From Sedimenticola sp. (lineage in GTDB: Bacteria > Pseudomonadota > Gammaproteobacteria > Chromatiales > Chromatiaceae), in the NCBI GenBank assembly GCA_027041035.1, contig JALULB010000183.1:1-10478 (forward strand): DNA of 10,478 nt, read 5' to 3'. Below the pieces are notes generated by a model that did not search any database, was not told where the DNA came from, and was given only the letters and a program-made list of their open reading frames with translations. The translations under genes and the position numbers were made by a program. Positions 6,576-10,478 of the stretch are shown piece after piece. Position 1 is the first letter of the stretch; each line of letters opens with the position of its first letter.

Positions 6576-6690
6576 CGATTTAGCTAACCGGCGCTTGCGC
6601 CAGAGGTGATGATATGACAGACGGAATACCAGGCGATGAAATCGAAAGCCGCGAGGACGCGCAGCGTCCGGTTGAGCGGCTTGTTATGCC
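6571..6690 (+). repeat. attC-like site 1
   Basis: R'' is CATGAC (6571-6576), L'' is GCTAACCGG (6583-6591), L' is CCGGTTGAGC (6668-6677) and R' is GTTATGCC (6683-6690). L''/L' pair perfectly apart from one unpaired G (6674) on the L' side. The spacers are GATTTA and GGCTT. R'' has one mismatch to R' (GTTATG would need CATAAC). The tip contains two local hairpins, GGCGC-TT-GCGCC at 6590-6601 and GGACGC-GCA-GCGTCC at 6655-6669. Site 3 shares 20 identical bases at its left end (6575-6594) and 39 of 42 at its right end (6647-6688). An ORF begins inside the site at 6614. Confidence 0.65.
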
Positions 6691-6910
6691 GCTGCCTCGC
6701 TATGGGTTGGAGTGGAATGGCCCTACGAAGTTTGTCGCGACCGAAATGGATGATGGATATTGGACGCCTTGGCATATCGCAAATGCGGCCATTGAAGCAC
6801 TACTGAATGAAATAGAGGTGCAAGCGTATTGGGGGCCAAAGTGGGAAGCAGAGCACCGCGAATGTGCGCGACTTCGAGAACTGCTGAAAGAGAAAGGTAT
6901 AGACGCATAA
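6614..6910 (+). CDS. Cassette ORF 1, unknown function, with attC-encoded N-terminus
   Basis: The 98-residue product starts at ATG 6614 (AGAGGTG upstream) inside attC-like site 1 and reads in frame through the core GTTATG, whose ATG is codon 25. Residues 1-24 (ending SREDAQRPVERLV) are therefore encoded by the recombination site, and a similar leader occurs in cassette ORF 3. The body has an aromatic segment (MDDGYWTPWHIANAAIEALL) and a charged C-terminal helix (HRECARLRELLKEKG). No family is identified, though the YWTPWHIA region recalls small phage proteins. Its stop codon TAA (6908-6910) is part of the R'' box of site 2. Initiation at codon 25 cannot be excluded, but no ribosome-binding site lies directly before it. 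Confidence 0.62.
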   Translation: MTDGIPGDEIESREDAQRPVERLVMPLPRYGLEWNGPTKFVATEMDDGYWTPWHIANAAIEALLNEIEVQAYWGPKWEAEHRECARLRELLKEKGIDA

Positions 6911-6970
6911 CGCCAGCATAACCGGAGGCGCGTCTTTTTGCGCCGTCCGAGTTGATGCACTTGTTATGCG
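6904..6970 (+). repeat. attC-like site 2 (67 bp, most canonical)
   Basis: R'' CGCATAAC (6904-6911) and R' GTTATGCG (6963-6970) are perfectly complementary. Inside, 6916-6931 (GCAT AAC CGGA GGCGC) pairs with 6940-6958 (GCGCC TCCG GTT ATGC) as 16 bp. Single unpaired bases G6945, A6950 and G6954 all lie on the right arm. Unpaired spacers GCCA and ACTT separate the R and L boxes, and the loop is GTCTTTTT. Bulges on one arm only, between paired R and L boxes, are the hallmark that lets IntI recognise one strand of attC. R' GTTATGC departs from the usual GTTRRRY at one position. Confidence 0.72.
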
Positions 6971-6990
6971 GTATTTTTTGGGAGATTGAT

Positions 6991-7224
6991 ATGGCGTCGA
7001 AAAAGCATGTGACTCTGGTTTTTGAATACGAAACCGACGAAGAGTTTCAAACCATCAGGGAGCTTGCTGGGGCGAGACAATGCAATGCCTGGTCAATGGA
7101 CCACGAATTATTGCGTAACGAATTGATGAAGCAAGCAGCCGAGGATGGTGATACAGACAAAGTAACTGAGTATTTCGAAGTCGATGGGATACTTTCTCGA
7201 CTCGGCGATCTGCGTACCGCATAA
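6991..7224 (+). CDS. Cassette ORF 2, small acidic protein of unknown function
   Basis: The 77-residue protein starts at ATG 6991 with GGGAGA just upstream, 28 bases after the presumed cassette start at the GTTATG of site 2. It is acidic. An N-terminal beta-like strand (KHVTLVFEYETDEEF) is followed by helices (FQTIRELAG, HELLRNELMKQAAEDG). I do not recognise the family. A seven-codon mini-ORF begins at the core ATG (6966) and ends at TGA 6987-6989, directly before the real start, which may help reinitiation. The stop codon TAA (7222-7224) lies in the R'' box of site 3. Confidence 0.65.
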   Translation: MASKKHVTLVFEYETDEEFQTIRELAGARQCNAWSMDHELLRNELMKQAAEDGDTDKVTEYFEVDGILSRLGDLRTA

Positions 7225-7336
7225 CGATTTAGCTAACCGGCGCGCGCACCAACCTGGAGAGCACGATGACTGACGAACAGAACACATCAGACAGCCGCGA
7301 GGACGCGAAGCGTCTGGTTGAGCCGCTTGTTATGTG
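7218..7336 (+). repeat. attC-like site 3
   Basis: R'' is CGCATAAC (7218-7225), L'' is GCTAACC (7232-7238), L' is GGTTGAGC (7316-7323) and R' is GTTATG (7329-7334). CATAAC pairs with GTTATG, and L''/L' pair with one unpaired G (7320) at the same place as in site 1. The spacers are GATTTA and CGCTT. It is clearly homologous to site 1 over both ends, including the ACGCGAAGCGT hairpin near the right arm, but the central part has diverged. Like site 1 it contains a ribosome-binding site and start codon (7266). Confidence 0.68.
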
Positions 7337-7466
7337 CCATTGCGGTAATAATCCGGCAAAAGAACCGCACTCATGCCCGTATGCAGAAGAGCTGGCAGGA
7401 AACGACGACCCTGAATACTGTATTTGTTGCGATGATTGCATGCATGAGTGCTGTATGGACATTTAA
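7266..7466 (+). CDS. Cassette ORF 3, cysteine-rich zinc-binding-type small protein with attC-encoded leader
   Basis: The 66-residue product starts at ATG 7266 (GGAGAG upstream) within attC-like site 3 and runs through GTTATG, whose ATG is codon 23. Residues 24-66 contain nine cysteines (24, 26, 37, 52, 54, 55, 58, 62, 63), with the motifs CPYAEEL and CICCDDCMHECCMDI. This block matches a family of tiny cysteine-rich proteins I know from phages and mobile elements, probably zinc-binding and of unknown role. The family-like part begins right after M23, so the first 22 residues (ending SREDAKRLVEPLV) look like a leader fused on by the recombination site. The stop is four bases before the CATAAC box of site 4. 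Confidence 0.65.
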   Translation: MTDEQNTSDSREDAKRLVEPLVMCHCGNNPAKEPHSCPYAEELAGNDDPEYCICCDDCMHECCMDI

Positions 7467-7469
7467 GCA

Positions 7470-7568
7470 CATAACGCGATGCTCAGGCGCGCCGCACCGC
7501 GCGCACAAGGCTGATTCAACCACTAATTGCAGCGCGGTGCGGCGCCGCTTGGAGCTACCTGTTATGCG
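7470..7568 (+). repeat. attC-like site 4 with long stem
   Basis: R'' CATAAC (7470-7475) pairs with R' GTTATG (7561-7566). After 5-base spacers (GCGAT, TACCT), 7481-7502 pairs with 7532-7555: an outer GCTC/GAGC, an inner AGGC with GCTT (one G-U) and then a perfect 14-bp GC-rich stem (7489-7502 with 7532-7545). The only unpaired bases are C7546 and G7551, both on the right arm, with G7551 four bases in from the L' end. The loop (7503-7531) is 29 bases. This is the strongest hairpin in the window. Confidence 0.7.
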
Positions 7569-7860
7569 ATTTAACAAACAAGATATAAAGCCAGGAATTT
7601 TTGTGATCAGCAACCGGAGCCAAGTAGGCAGCAAAGACTATAGTTTTGCTGAAAGCGTTTCATATAAGCTTTGTTTTCAGCAAAATTTGGATGGAGTGTT
7701 ATATTGTCTCGCATCAGTACGGGATGGCATGTTAACAAAATTTCACACGAAAGCTGGGCTTGCTGAAGTGTTAAATGAAGGCGATGGCCATAGGATACTT
7801 ACAAAAACAGAATTTCTCATGCAACTTGAAAATTCTCGCGGGATGAGATTAGACGCATAA
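7564..7860 (+). CDS. Cassette ORF 4, AT-rich, unknown function
   Basis: The 98-residue protein begins at the ATG inside the GTTATG core of site 4. Its ribosome-binding site GGAG (7551-7554) is part of the L' box, nine bases before the ATG. The reading frame is open further upstream, but no good start precedes this one and the hairpin lies there. The composition is distinctly AT-rich, with codons such as TTA, ATA and AAA that are rare in the phage genes around it, so it is probably of foreign origin. The sequence (KPGIFVISNRSQVGSKDYSF, then LYCLASVRDGMLTKFHTKAG and TKTEFLMQLE) suggests a small mixed alpha/beta fold. No family is recognised. The stop TAA lies in the terminal CGCATAAC half-site. 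Confidence 0.66.
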   Translation: MRFNKQDIKPGIFVISNRSQVGSKDYSFAESVSYKLCFQQNLDGVLYCLASVRDGMLTKFHTKAGLAEVLNEGDGHRILTKTEFLMQLENSRGMRLDA

Positions 7861-7891
7861 CAGGAGATATGCGTCAAAGTGACGCATATCT
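7854..7891 (+). repeat. Terminal R''-like half-site and 11-bp hairpin at the array end
   Basis: CGCATAAC (7854-7861) repeats the R'' box of the other sites but is followed by no R' GTTATG partner. Instead there is a perfect 11-bp stem, 7865-7875 with 7881-7891 (AGATATGCGTC and GACGCATATCT), with a 5-base loop. The stem sequence itself resembles the box (GACGCATATC versus GACGCATAAC). It may be a rearranged last attC or a transcription-slowing hairpin. There is no T-run after it, so a Rho-independent terminator is unlikely. Confidence 0.5.
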
Positions 7892-7912
7892 GCAAATTTA
7901 AAAGGAAATCAC

Positions 7913-8146
7913 GTGAAAAATAAACTAACCGATTTAAACAACCACCTATTCATGCAATTGGAGCGCCTTAACGATGAGGGCCTTAAAGGCGATGCCCTAC
8001 ACGAAGAGATCCATCGCGCAAAGGCTATTGCAGGCATATCCATCAATATCATCAGCAACGCGCGCTTAGCCCTAGAAGCCGATAAGGCGAAGCATGAAAT
8101 CATTGGCGATAGCGCATTGTCGCCTATTCTTCAGCACAGTAAATGA
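7913..8146 (+). CDS. Small conserved phage protein, mostly helical
   Basis: GTG 7913 behind AAAGGA gives a 77-residue protein. It is charged and helical throughout (DLNNHLFMQLERLNDEGLKG, ALHEEIHRAKAIAGISINII). I recognise this pattern from small hypothetical proteins of prophages, encoded in early regions near HNH or replication genes; no function is known. Its end overlaps the HNH gene start by 4 bases (ATGA), so it is translationally coupled to the endonuclease. It marks the return to ordinary phage genes after the cassette region. Confidence 0.75.
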   Translation: MKNKLTDLNNHLFMQLERLNDEGLKGDALHEEIHRAKAIAGISINIISNARLALEADKAKHEIIGDSALSPILQHSK

Positions 8147-8796
8147 CAGGTCGGGTAAAGGGTAGTCGCAACAAGTGCCCGACGATACGATGGACACCAG
8201 AAATGATTGAATTTGTTCGAACAGCGGTTAGAGACATGCCGCTACACGAAACCGCAAAGCAGGTTTCTCTTACTTATGGGATAATGGTTACCTATAATCA
8301 GATAAAGGGTGTAATGTCGCGGTATAGCCTCAAGACTGGACGCTCTGGTCGATTTGGCCCTGATAATAATCCTTGGAATGTCGGCTTGAAAGGCTGGAAA
8401 CCAGGCGGGCGTAGCAAGGAAACTCAATTCAAGCCAGGCATGCTTAACGGTCGAGCCGCTGAGAATCTTAAGCCGCTTGGGCATGAGCGTATCAGCAAGG
8501 ATGGTATCCACCAGCGCAAAATCCGCACGGATGGACCGCCACACCGCCGGTGGCGGTCAGTCCACAGTATCTTGTGGGAAGAGCACAACGGCCCTATACT
8601 GCCAGGGCATGTCGTAATCTTCATTGACGGTAACCGCGACAATATCCACATCGATAACCTCGCCATGGTATCCAGAAGAGAGCTGGCCATGCTGAATAAG
8701 CGTGGGTGGAACAATCTTCCTGCCGAGCTACGGCCAGCCGCTATCTTATCCGTGCGACTCCAGATTCAAGTCAAGGTACGAGAAGAAGAGGCGTGA
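8143..8796 (+). CDS. HNH endonuclease (HNH_3 type)
   Basis: The 217-residue protein has an N-terminal helix-turn-helix-like part (WTPEMIEFVRTAVRDMPLHE, then VSLTYGIMVTYNQIKGVMSRY; residues about 18-66), which probably contacts DNA. A linker with GRFGPDNNPWNVGLKGWKPG follows, and then a C-terminal HNH domain: H141 in SVHSILWEEHNGP, H156 in PGHVVIF, and asparagines 167 and 172 in NIHIDNLAMVS. The layout matches phage HNH proteins, which are often free-standing homing-type nicking or cutting enzymes and sometimes part of packaging or replication modules. It overlaps the previous gene by 4 bases, and its TGA overlaps a possible GTG start of the next gene. It is intact, with all key residues present. 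Confidence 0.83.
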   Translation: MTGRVKGSRNKCPTIRWTPEMIEFVRTAVRDMPLHETAKQVSLTYGIMVTYNQIKGVMSRYSLKTGRSGRFGPDNNPWNVGLKGWKPGGRSKETQFKPGMLNGRAAENLKPLGHERISKDGIHQRKIRTDGPPHRRWRSVHSILWEEHNGPILPGHVVIFIDGNRDNIHIDNLAMVSRRELAMLNKRGWNNLPAELRPAAILSVRLQIQVKVREEEA

Positions 8797-8798
8797 AT

Positions 8799-9020
8799 AT
8801 GATGTTTCTCAGTCGTGAAGAACTCGAAAAGCTAACCGGTTACAAGAATCCGGGCGCTCAAGGGCGTGCGCTCAACACCATGGGCATTGAGCACAAAGTG
8901 CGCCCAGATGGTGCAGTGATTGTTCTGCGGTCACATCTTGAGGCTATCCTGGGTGGTCGTGCGGAGCGCGCTGCCGCACCTGAGCCGGACTGGAGCGGAT
9001 TGGACGATGCCGCCGCGTAA
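8799..9020 (+). CDS. DUF4224 family protein, partner gene of the integrase
   Basis: Starting at ATG 8799 behind AGAAGAAGAGG, this is a 73-residue protein with the DUF4224 pattern LSREELEKLTGYKNPGAQ followed by a strand-turn-strand (GIEHKVRPDGAVIVLRSHLE). DUF4224 proteins are regularly encoded directly before phage tyrosine integrases and carry a small DNA-binding-like fold, so an excisionase or directionality role is plausible but not proven for the family. Start choices are GTG 8793 (overlapping the HNH stop), ATG 8799 and ATG 8802. It overlaps the integrase gene by 14 bases. Confidence 0.8.
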   Translation: MMFLSREELEKLTGYKNPGAQGRALNTMGIEHKVRPDGAVIVLRSHLEAILGGRAERAAAPEPDWSGLDDAAA

Positions 9021-10068
9021 ACGCAAACCGGAAAACAAAGGCCTGCCGACCCGCTGGGAGCACTACCACGGCGCCTACTACTATCGCGTGCCACCAGGTC
9101 AGGAGGCGGCATGGGACGGGAAAAAGCGCTTCCGGCTGGGTAAGACCTTGCCAGAGGCCTACCGCACCTGGGCCGAGCGCATCACCCCGCGCGAGACGCC
9201 AACCACTATCGCAGACTTGCTCGACCGCTATGCCCTCGAAGTGATGCCCACCAAGGCACCAGCTACCCAGCGCGGCCAGGCCGCAGGAATCGAACGACTG
9301 CGGCGCGTGTTCAGCCACATGCCCATCGGCGCGTTCAAGCCGCAACACGCCTACCAGTACCGCGACAAGCGAGGCCGGACTGCGCCCACGGCCGCCAACC
9401 GGGAACTTGAAATCCTCAGCCACGCATTCACTAAGGCCATCGAGTGGGGTGCACTGGAACGCCACCCCATGATCGATGGCAAGTTCCGCAAGTTAAAGCG
9501 GCCGCCGCGCACCCGCTATGTCGAGGACTGGGAGATCATCGAAGCACTGTCTCTTCCGAGCACCCGGCGCCACGGCTCCGTGCGCATGCTGCAAGCCTAC
9601 ATCCGCCTGAAGTTGCTCATCGGTCTGCGCCGCACCGACCTGTTACGCCTACGCATGAGCGACCTGCGCGACGACGGCATCCATGTCACGCCAAGCAAGA
9701 CGGCCAGAAGCAGCGGCAAGCGGGTGATCTACGAATGGACCGACGAGCTGCACACAGTCTTGAACGGGTGCAAGGCAATCCGCCCTGTCCATATATCGCC
9801 CTGGTTGTTCTGCAACCGTCGCGGCGAATGCTATGTCAACGACGATGGACGGGCCAACGGGTTCGAGAGCATATGGCAGCGGTTCATGGTCCGCCTGCTG
9901 ACCGAGACAAAAATCACCGAACGGTTCCAGGAACGTGATCTTCGTGCAAAATGCGCAACCGATGCAGAGAGCCTGGAGCACGCTCGGGCGCTGCTCGCCC
10001 ACGCCTCCGATAACACCACAAAGCGGGTCTACCGCCGCGGCCCGGAGAGAGTGAAACCGGTGCGCTGA
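9007..10068 (+). CDS. int: Phage tyrosine integrase
   Basis: The 353-residue site-specific recombinase begins at ATG 9007, inside the end of the DUF4224 gene. Residues about 1-60 form a basic arm-binding-like region (WEHYHGAYYYRVPPGQEAAW), about 65-170 the core-binding SAM-like domain, and the rest the catalytic domain. Catalytic residues seen are R208 in IGLRRTDLLRL, R313, H332 in LLAH and Y342 in RVYRR. Box II, normally H-x-x-R, reads R310-D-L-R313, so the first histidine is replaced by arginine. The gene faces the 3' end of tRNA-Arg, the likely integration target. It is a phage-type enzyme, not IntI: there is no IntI-specific inserted helix that I can see. Longer in-frame starts (8920) would lie deep within the upstream gene. 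Confidence 0.88.
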   Translation: MPPRKRKPENKGLPTRWEHYHGAYYYRVPPGQEAAWDGKKRFRLGKTLPEAYRTWAERITPRETPTTIADLLDRYALEVMPTKAPATQRGQAAGIERLRRVFSHMPIGAFKPQHAYQYRDKRGRTAPTAANRELEILSHAFTKAIEWGALERHPMIDGKFRKLKRPPRTRYVEDWEIIEALSLPSTRRHGSVRMLQAYIRLKLLIGLRRTDLLRLRMSDLRDDGIHVTPSKTARSSGKRVIYEWTDELHTVLNGCKAIRPVHISPWLFCNRRGECYVNDDGRANGFESIWQRFMVRLLTETKITERFQERDLRAKCATDAESLEHARALLAHASDNTTKRVYRRGPERVKPVR

Positions 10069-10095
10069 ATGTCACAAACGCATGCTTATGTCACA
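10069..10095 (+). repeat. Direct repeats ATGTCACA between integrase and tRNA
   Basis: ATGTCACA occurs at 10069-10076 and 10088-10095, 19 bases apart, and both copies have ATGC nearby (ATGC at 10082-10085 and 10094-10097). Short spaced direct repeats next to an integrase gene and the attachment site are candidates for arm-type integrase binding sites. This is inference from position only. Confidence 0.35.
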
Positions 10096-10100
10096 TGCAA

Positions 10101-10135
10101 TAAAAAAGCGGCTTCCGATGCAATGGAAACCGCTT
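10101..10135 (-). terminator. Rho-independent terminator of the tRNA-Arg transcript (possibly bidirectional)
   Basis: The arms AAGCGGCTTCC (10106-10116) and GGAAACCGCTT (10125-10135) pair with one C/A mismatch and an 8-base loop. Read on the minus strand, the hairpin is followed by TTTTTTA, a good U-tract, 17 bases beyond the tRNA CCA end. On the plus strand it is followed by GATTTTG, so it may also weakly terminate integrase transcription. Confidence 0.75.
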
Positions 10136-10151
10136 GATTTTGAAAGAGAAA

Positions 10152-10200
10152 TGGCGCGCCCGGCACGATTCGAACGTGCGACCGCCTGGTTCGTAGCCAG
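10152..10200. other. Inferred attachment-site core in the tRNA-Arg 3' half
   Basis: The integrase gene ends 83 bases from the tRNA 3' end and points at it, the usual geometry when a tyrosine integrase recombines within the T arm or anticodon arm and the 3' part of the tRNA gene. The exact crossover cannot be seen, because the matching direct repeat at the far end of the element is outside the window. Confidence 0.45.
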
Positions 10201-10228
10201 GTACTCTATCCAGCTGAGCTACGGGCGC
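10152..10228 (-). tRNA. tRNA-Arg, anticodon ACG, CCA encoded
   Basis: The cloverleaf folds fully. Acceptor stem GCGCCCG (5') pairs with CGGGCGC (3'), followed by discriminator G and an encoded CCA. The D arm is GCTC/GAGT with an AGCTGGATA loop. The anticodon stem CCTGG/CCAGG holds the loop CTACGAA with anticodon ACG, normally modified to ICG to read CGU, CGC and CGA. The T arm is GCACG/CGTGC with TTCGAAT. The gene is intact despite the neighbouring element, as expected when integration restores the 3' end. It has its own promoter and terminator. Confidence 0.96.
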
Positions 10229-10258
10229 TTGGCTCAACCCTGTTGGGTCGAGCGCGGT

Positions 10259-10287
10259 ATTCTGGCGTTTGCGTTGGCTTTTGTCAA
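10259..10287 (-). promoter_or_regulatory. Promoter of tRNA-Arg
   Basis: On the minus strand a perfect -35 TTGACA (10282-10287) and a -10 CAGAAT (10259-10264) are separated by 17 bases. A GC-rich discriminator (ACCGCGCTCG) follows, typical of stable-RNA promoters under growth-rate and ppGpp control. The mature tRNA 5' end is at 10228, so a leader of roughly 25 bases is expected, to be removed by RNase P. Confidence 0.72.
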
Positions 10288-10308
10288 CGCCGGAATGCGA
10301 GAAAATGC

Positions 10309-10476
10309 GTAACTACTCAGCTAACCGCTGAAATGCGCCAGCTCTGCGTTCAAAAATGGTCATTTACACTTGTAAACCGGCAATTGCTCCTGCATTGCCC
10401 TAATAAGTTACATCCCTGTAACGATCACATTTTTTGCCTTGATCTGACGCATTTCAGCGGCGATCTGAGCAGTTAC
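10309..10476. mobile_element. 168-bp non-coding element with 29-bp inverted ends (MITE-like or IS remnant)
   Basis: The left arm 10309-10337 and the reverse complement of the right arm 10448-10476 match at 25 of 29 positions. Both begin GTAACT, share CAG at positions 10-12, and end with a perfect 13-base block CCGCTGAAATGCG. The 110-base interior has no real ORF but contains two palindromes, TTTACA-CT-TGTAAA (10363-10376) and GTTACA-TCCC-TGTAAC (10407-10422). Size and ends fit a miniature inverted-repeat element or deleted insertion sequence in the chromosome upstream of the tRNA gene. The IS family is not identified, and the window ends two bases later, so a target duplication cannot be tested. 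Confidence 0.6.
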
Positions 10477-10478
10477 CC

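Larger units (their letters stand above)
6571..7861 (+). mobile_element. Integron-cassette-like array without an integron integrase
   Basis: Four attC-like sites (6571, 6904, 7218, 7470) and one half-site (7854) separate four short ORFs, all on the plus strand. Each unit runs from one GTTATG core to the next, with lengths of 280, 366 and 232 bases for the first three. Each ORF ends in or close to a CATAAC box. The ORFs are unrelated to each other, and several are visibly AT-richer than the surrounding phage genes. This is the architecture of gene cassettes; clusters without IntI are known as CALINs. No IntI gene is in the window; the integrase at 9007 is a phage-type enzyme. Confidence 0.65.
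1..10200. mobile_element. Prophage or prophage-like integrative element, right part (left end outside the window)
   Basis: The span carries a phage recombination module (Sak4-like ATPase, DUF669 SSB-like protein, Cas4/RecB-like nuclease, helicase), an HNH endonuclease and a DUF4224 protein followed directly by a tyrosine integrase that faces the 3' end of a tRNA-Arg gene. That order is typical of temperate phages integrated in tRNA genes. The right border is inferred to lie inside the tRNA 3' half. I found no second copy of the tRNA 3' sequence in the window, so the left border is beyond base 1. Whether the minus-strand genes at 1-730 are phage cargo or host genes is not settled by the sequence; I place them in the element because the divergent control region looks phage-like. 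No structural or lysis genes are present in this part. Confidence 0.75.

Noticed and set aside
6575..6594. TTAGCTAA in attC-like sites 1 and 3 as extra copies of the operator
   Set aside because: The half-sites are directly joined without the 3-base centre and are better explained as spacer and L'' parts of the attC-like sites.
6571..7568. CRISPR array as an explanation for the repeated motifs
   Set aside because: The repeats are few, of very different length, contain long hairpins and flank ORFs; spacers are not of uniform size.
8944..9465. Minus-strand open frame of 173 codons opposite the integrase start
   Set aside because: It is antisense to the DUF4224 and integrase genes and has no recognisable features.
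9007..10068. Integron integrase (IntI) as the enzyme for the cassette array
   Set aside because: The protein has phage-integrase architecture, pairs with DUF4224 and faces a tRNA gene. No attI site or divergent arrangement with the first cassette exists.
10082..10312. Plus-strand open frame of 76 codons across the tRNA region
   Set aside because: It reads antisense through the tRNA-Arg gene and its terminator; such frames arise by chance over tRNA genes.

Overview
The window is the early-gene and integration end of a temperate phage (or a closely related integrative element) sitting next to a chromosomal tRNA-Arg gene. The host is probably a GC-rich beta- or gammaproteobacterium: coding regions are GC-rich with GC-biased third codon positions, the tRNA gene encodes its CCA end, Shine-Dalgarno sites are classical, and the gene set resembles siphophage-like prophages of such hosts. 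I cannot name the species. Layout: 1-730 holds two overlapping minus-strand genes, a secreted DUF4124-like protein (cut by the window edge) and a small membrane/zinc-ribbon protein. 731-938 is a divergent control region with a strong rightward promoter and two matching 13-bp operator-like inverted repeats around it. 939-6575 is a tightly packed rightward early operon: two small proteins, a Sak4-like recombination ATPase, a DUF669 SSB-like protein, a Cas4/RecB-like Fe-S nuclease, a superfamily II helicase, and three small unknown proteins. 6571-7861 interrupts that phage gene order with a run of small AT-richer ORFs separated by four imperfect hairpins that have the architecture of integron attC sites. 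7913-10068 returns to ordinary phage genes: a small conserved phage protein, an HNH endonuclease, a DUF4224 protein and a tyrosine integrase. 10101-10287 is the minus-strand tRNA-Arg(ACG) gene with its promoter and terminator. 10309-10476 is a 168-bp element with 29-bp inverted ends. How the genes work together: the ATPase, SSB-like protein, nuclease and helicase form a phage recombination/replication set expressed from one promoter and coupled by TAATG or ATGA overlaps. The integrase and DUF4224 protein serve integration at the 3' end of the tRNA gene. No phage repressor is recognisable here; the operators imply one off the left edge or an unrecognised regulator. The two most unusual signals are (a) an attC-like cassette array with no integron integrase inside a phage operon, two of whose sites carry a ribosome-binding site, a start codon and 22 to 24 in-frame codons that run through the presumed recombination point into the next ORF, and (b) a textbook -1 frameshift signal (A AAA AAG, 6-nt spacer, 7-bp stem) in the nuclease gene that would switch translation into a conserved-looking cysteine motif in the -1 frame. 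No stretch longer than about 300 bases lacks a gene.
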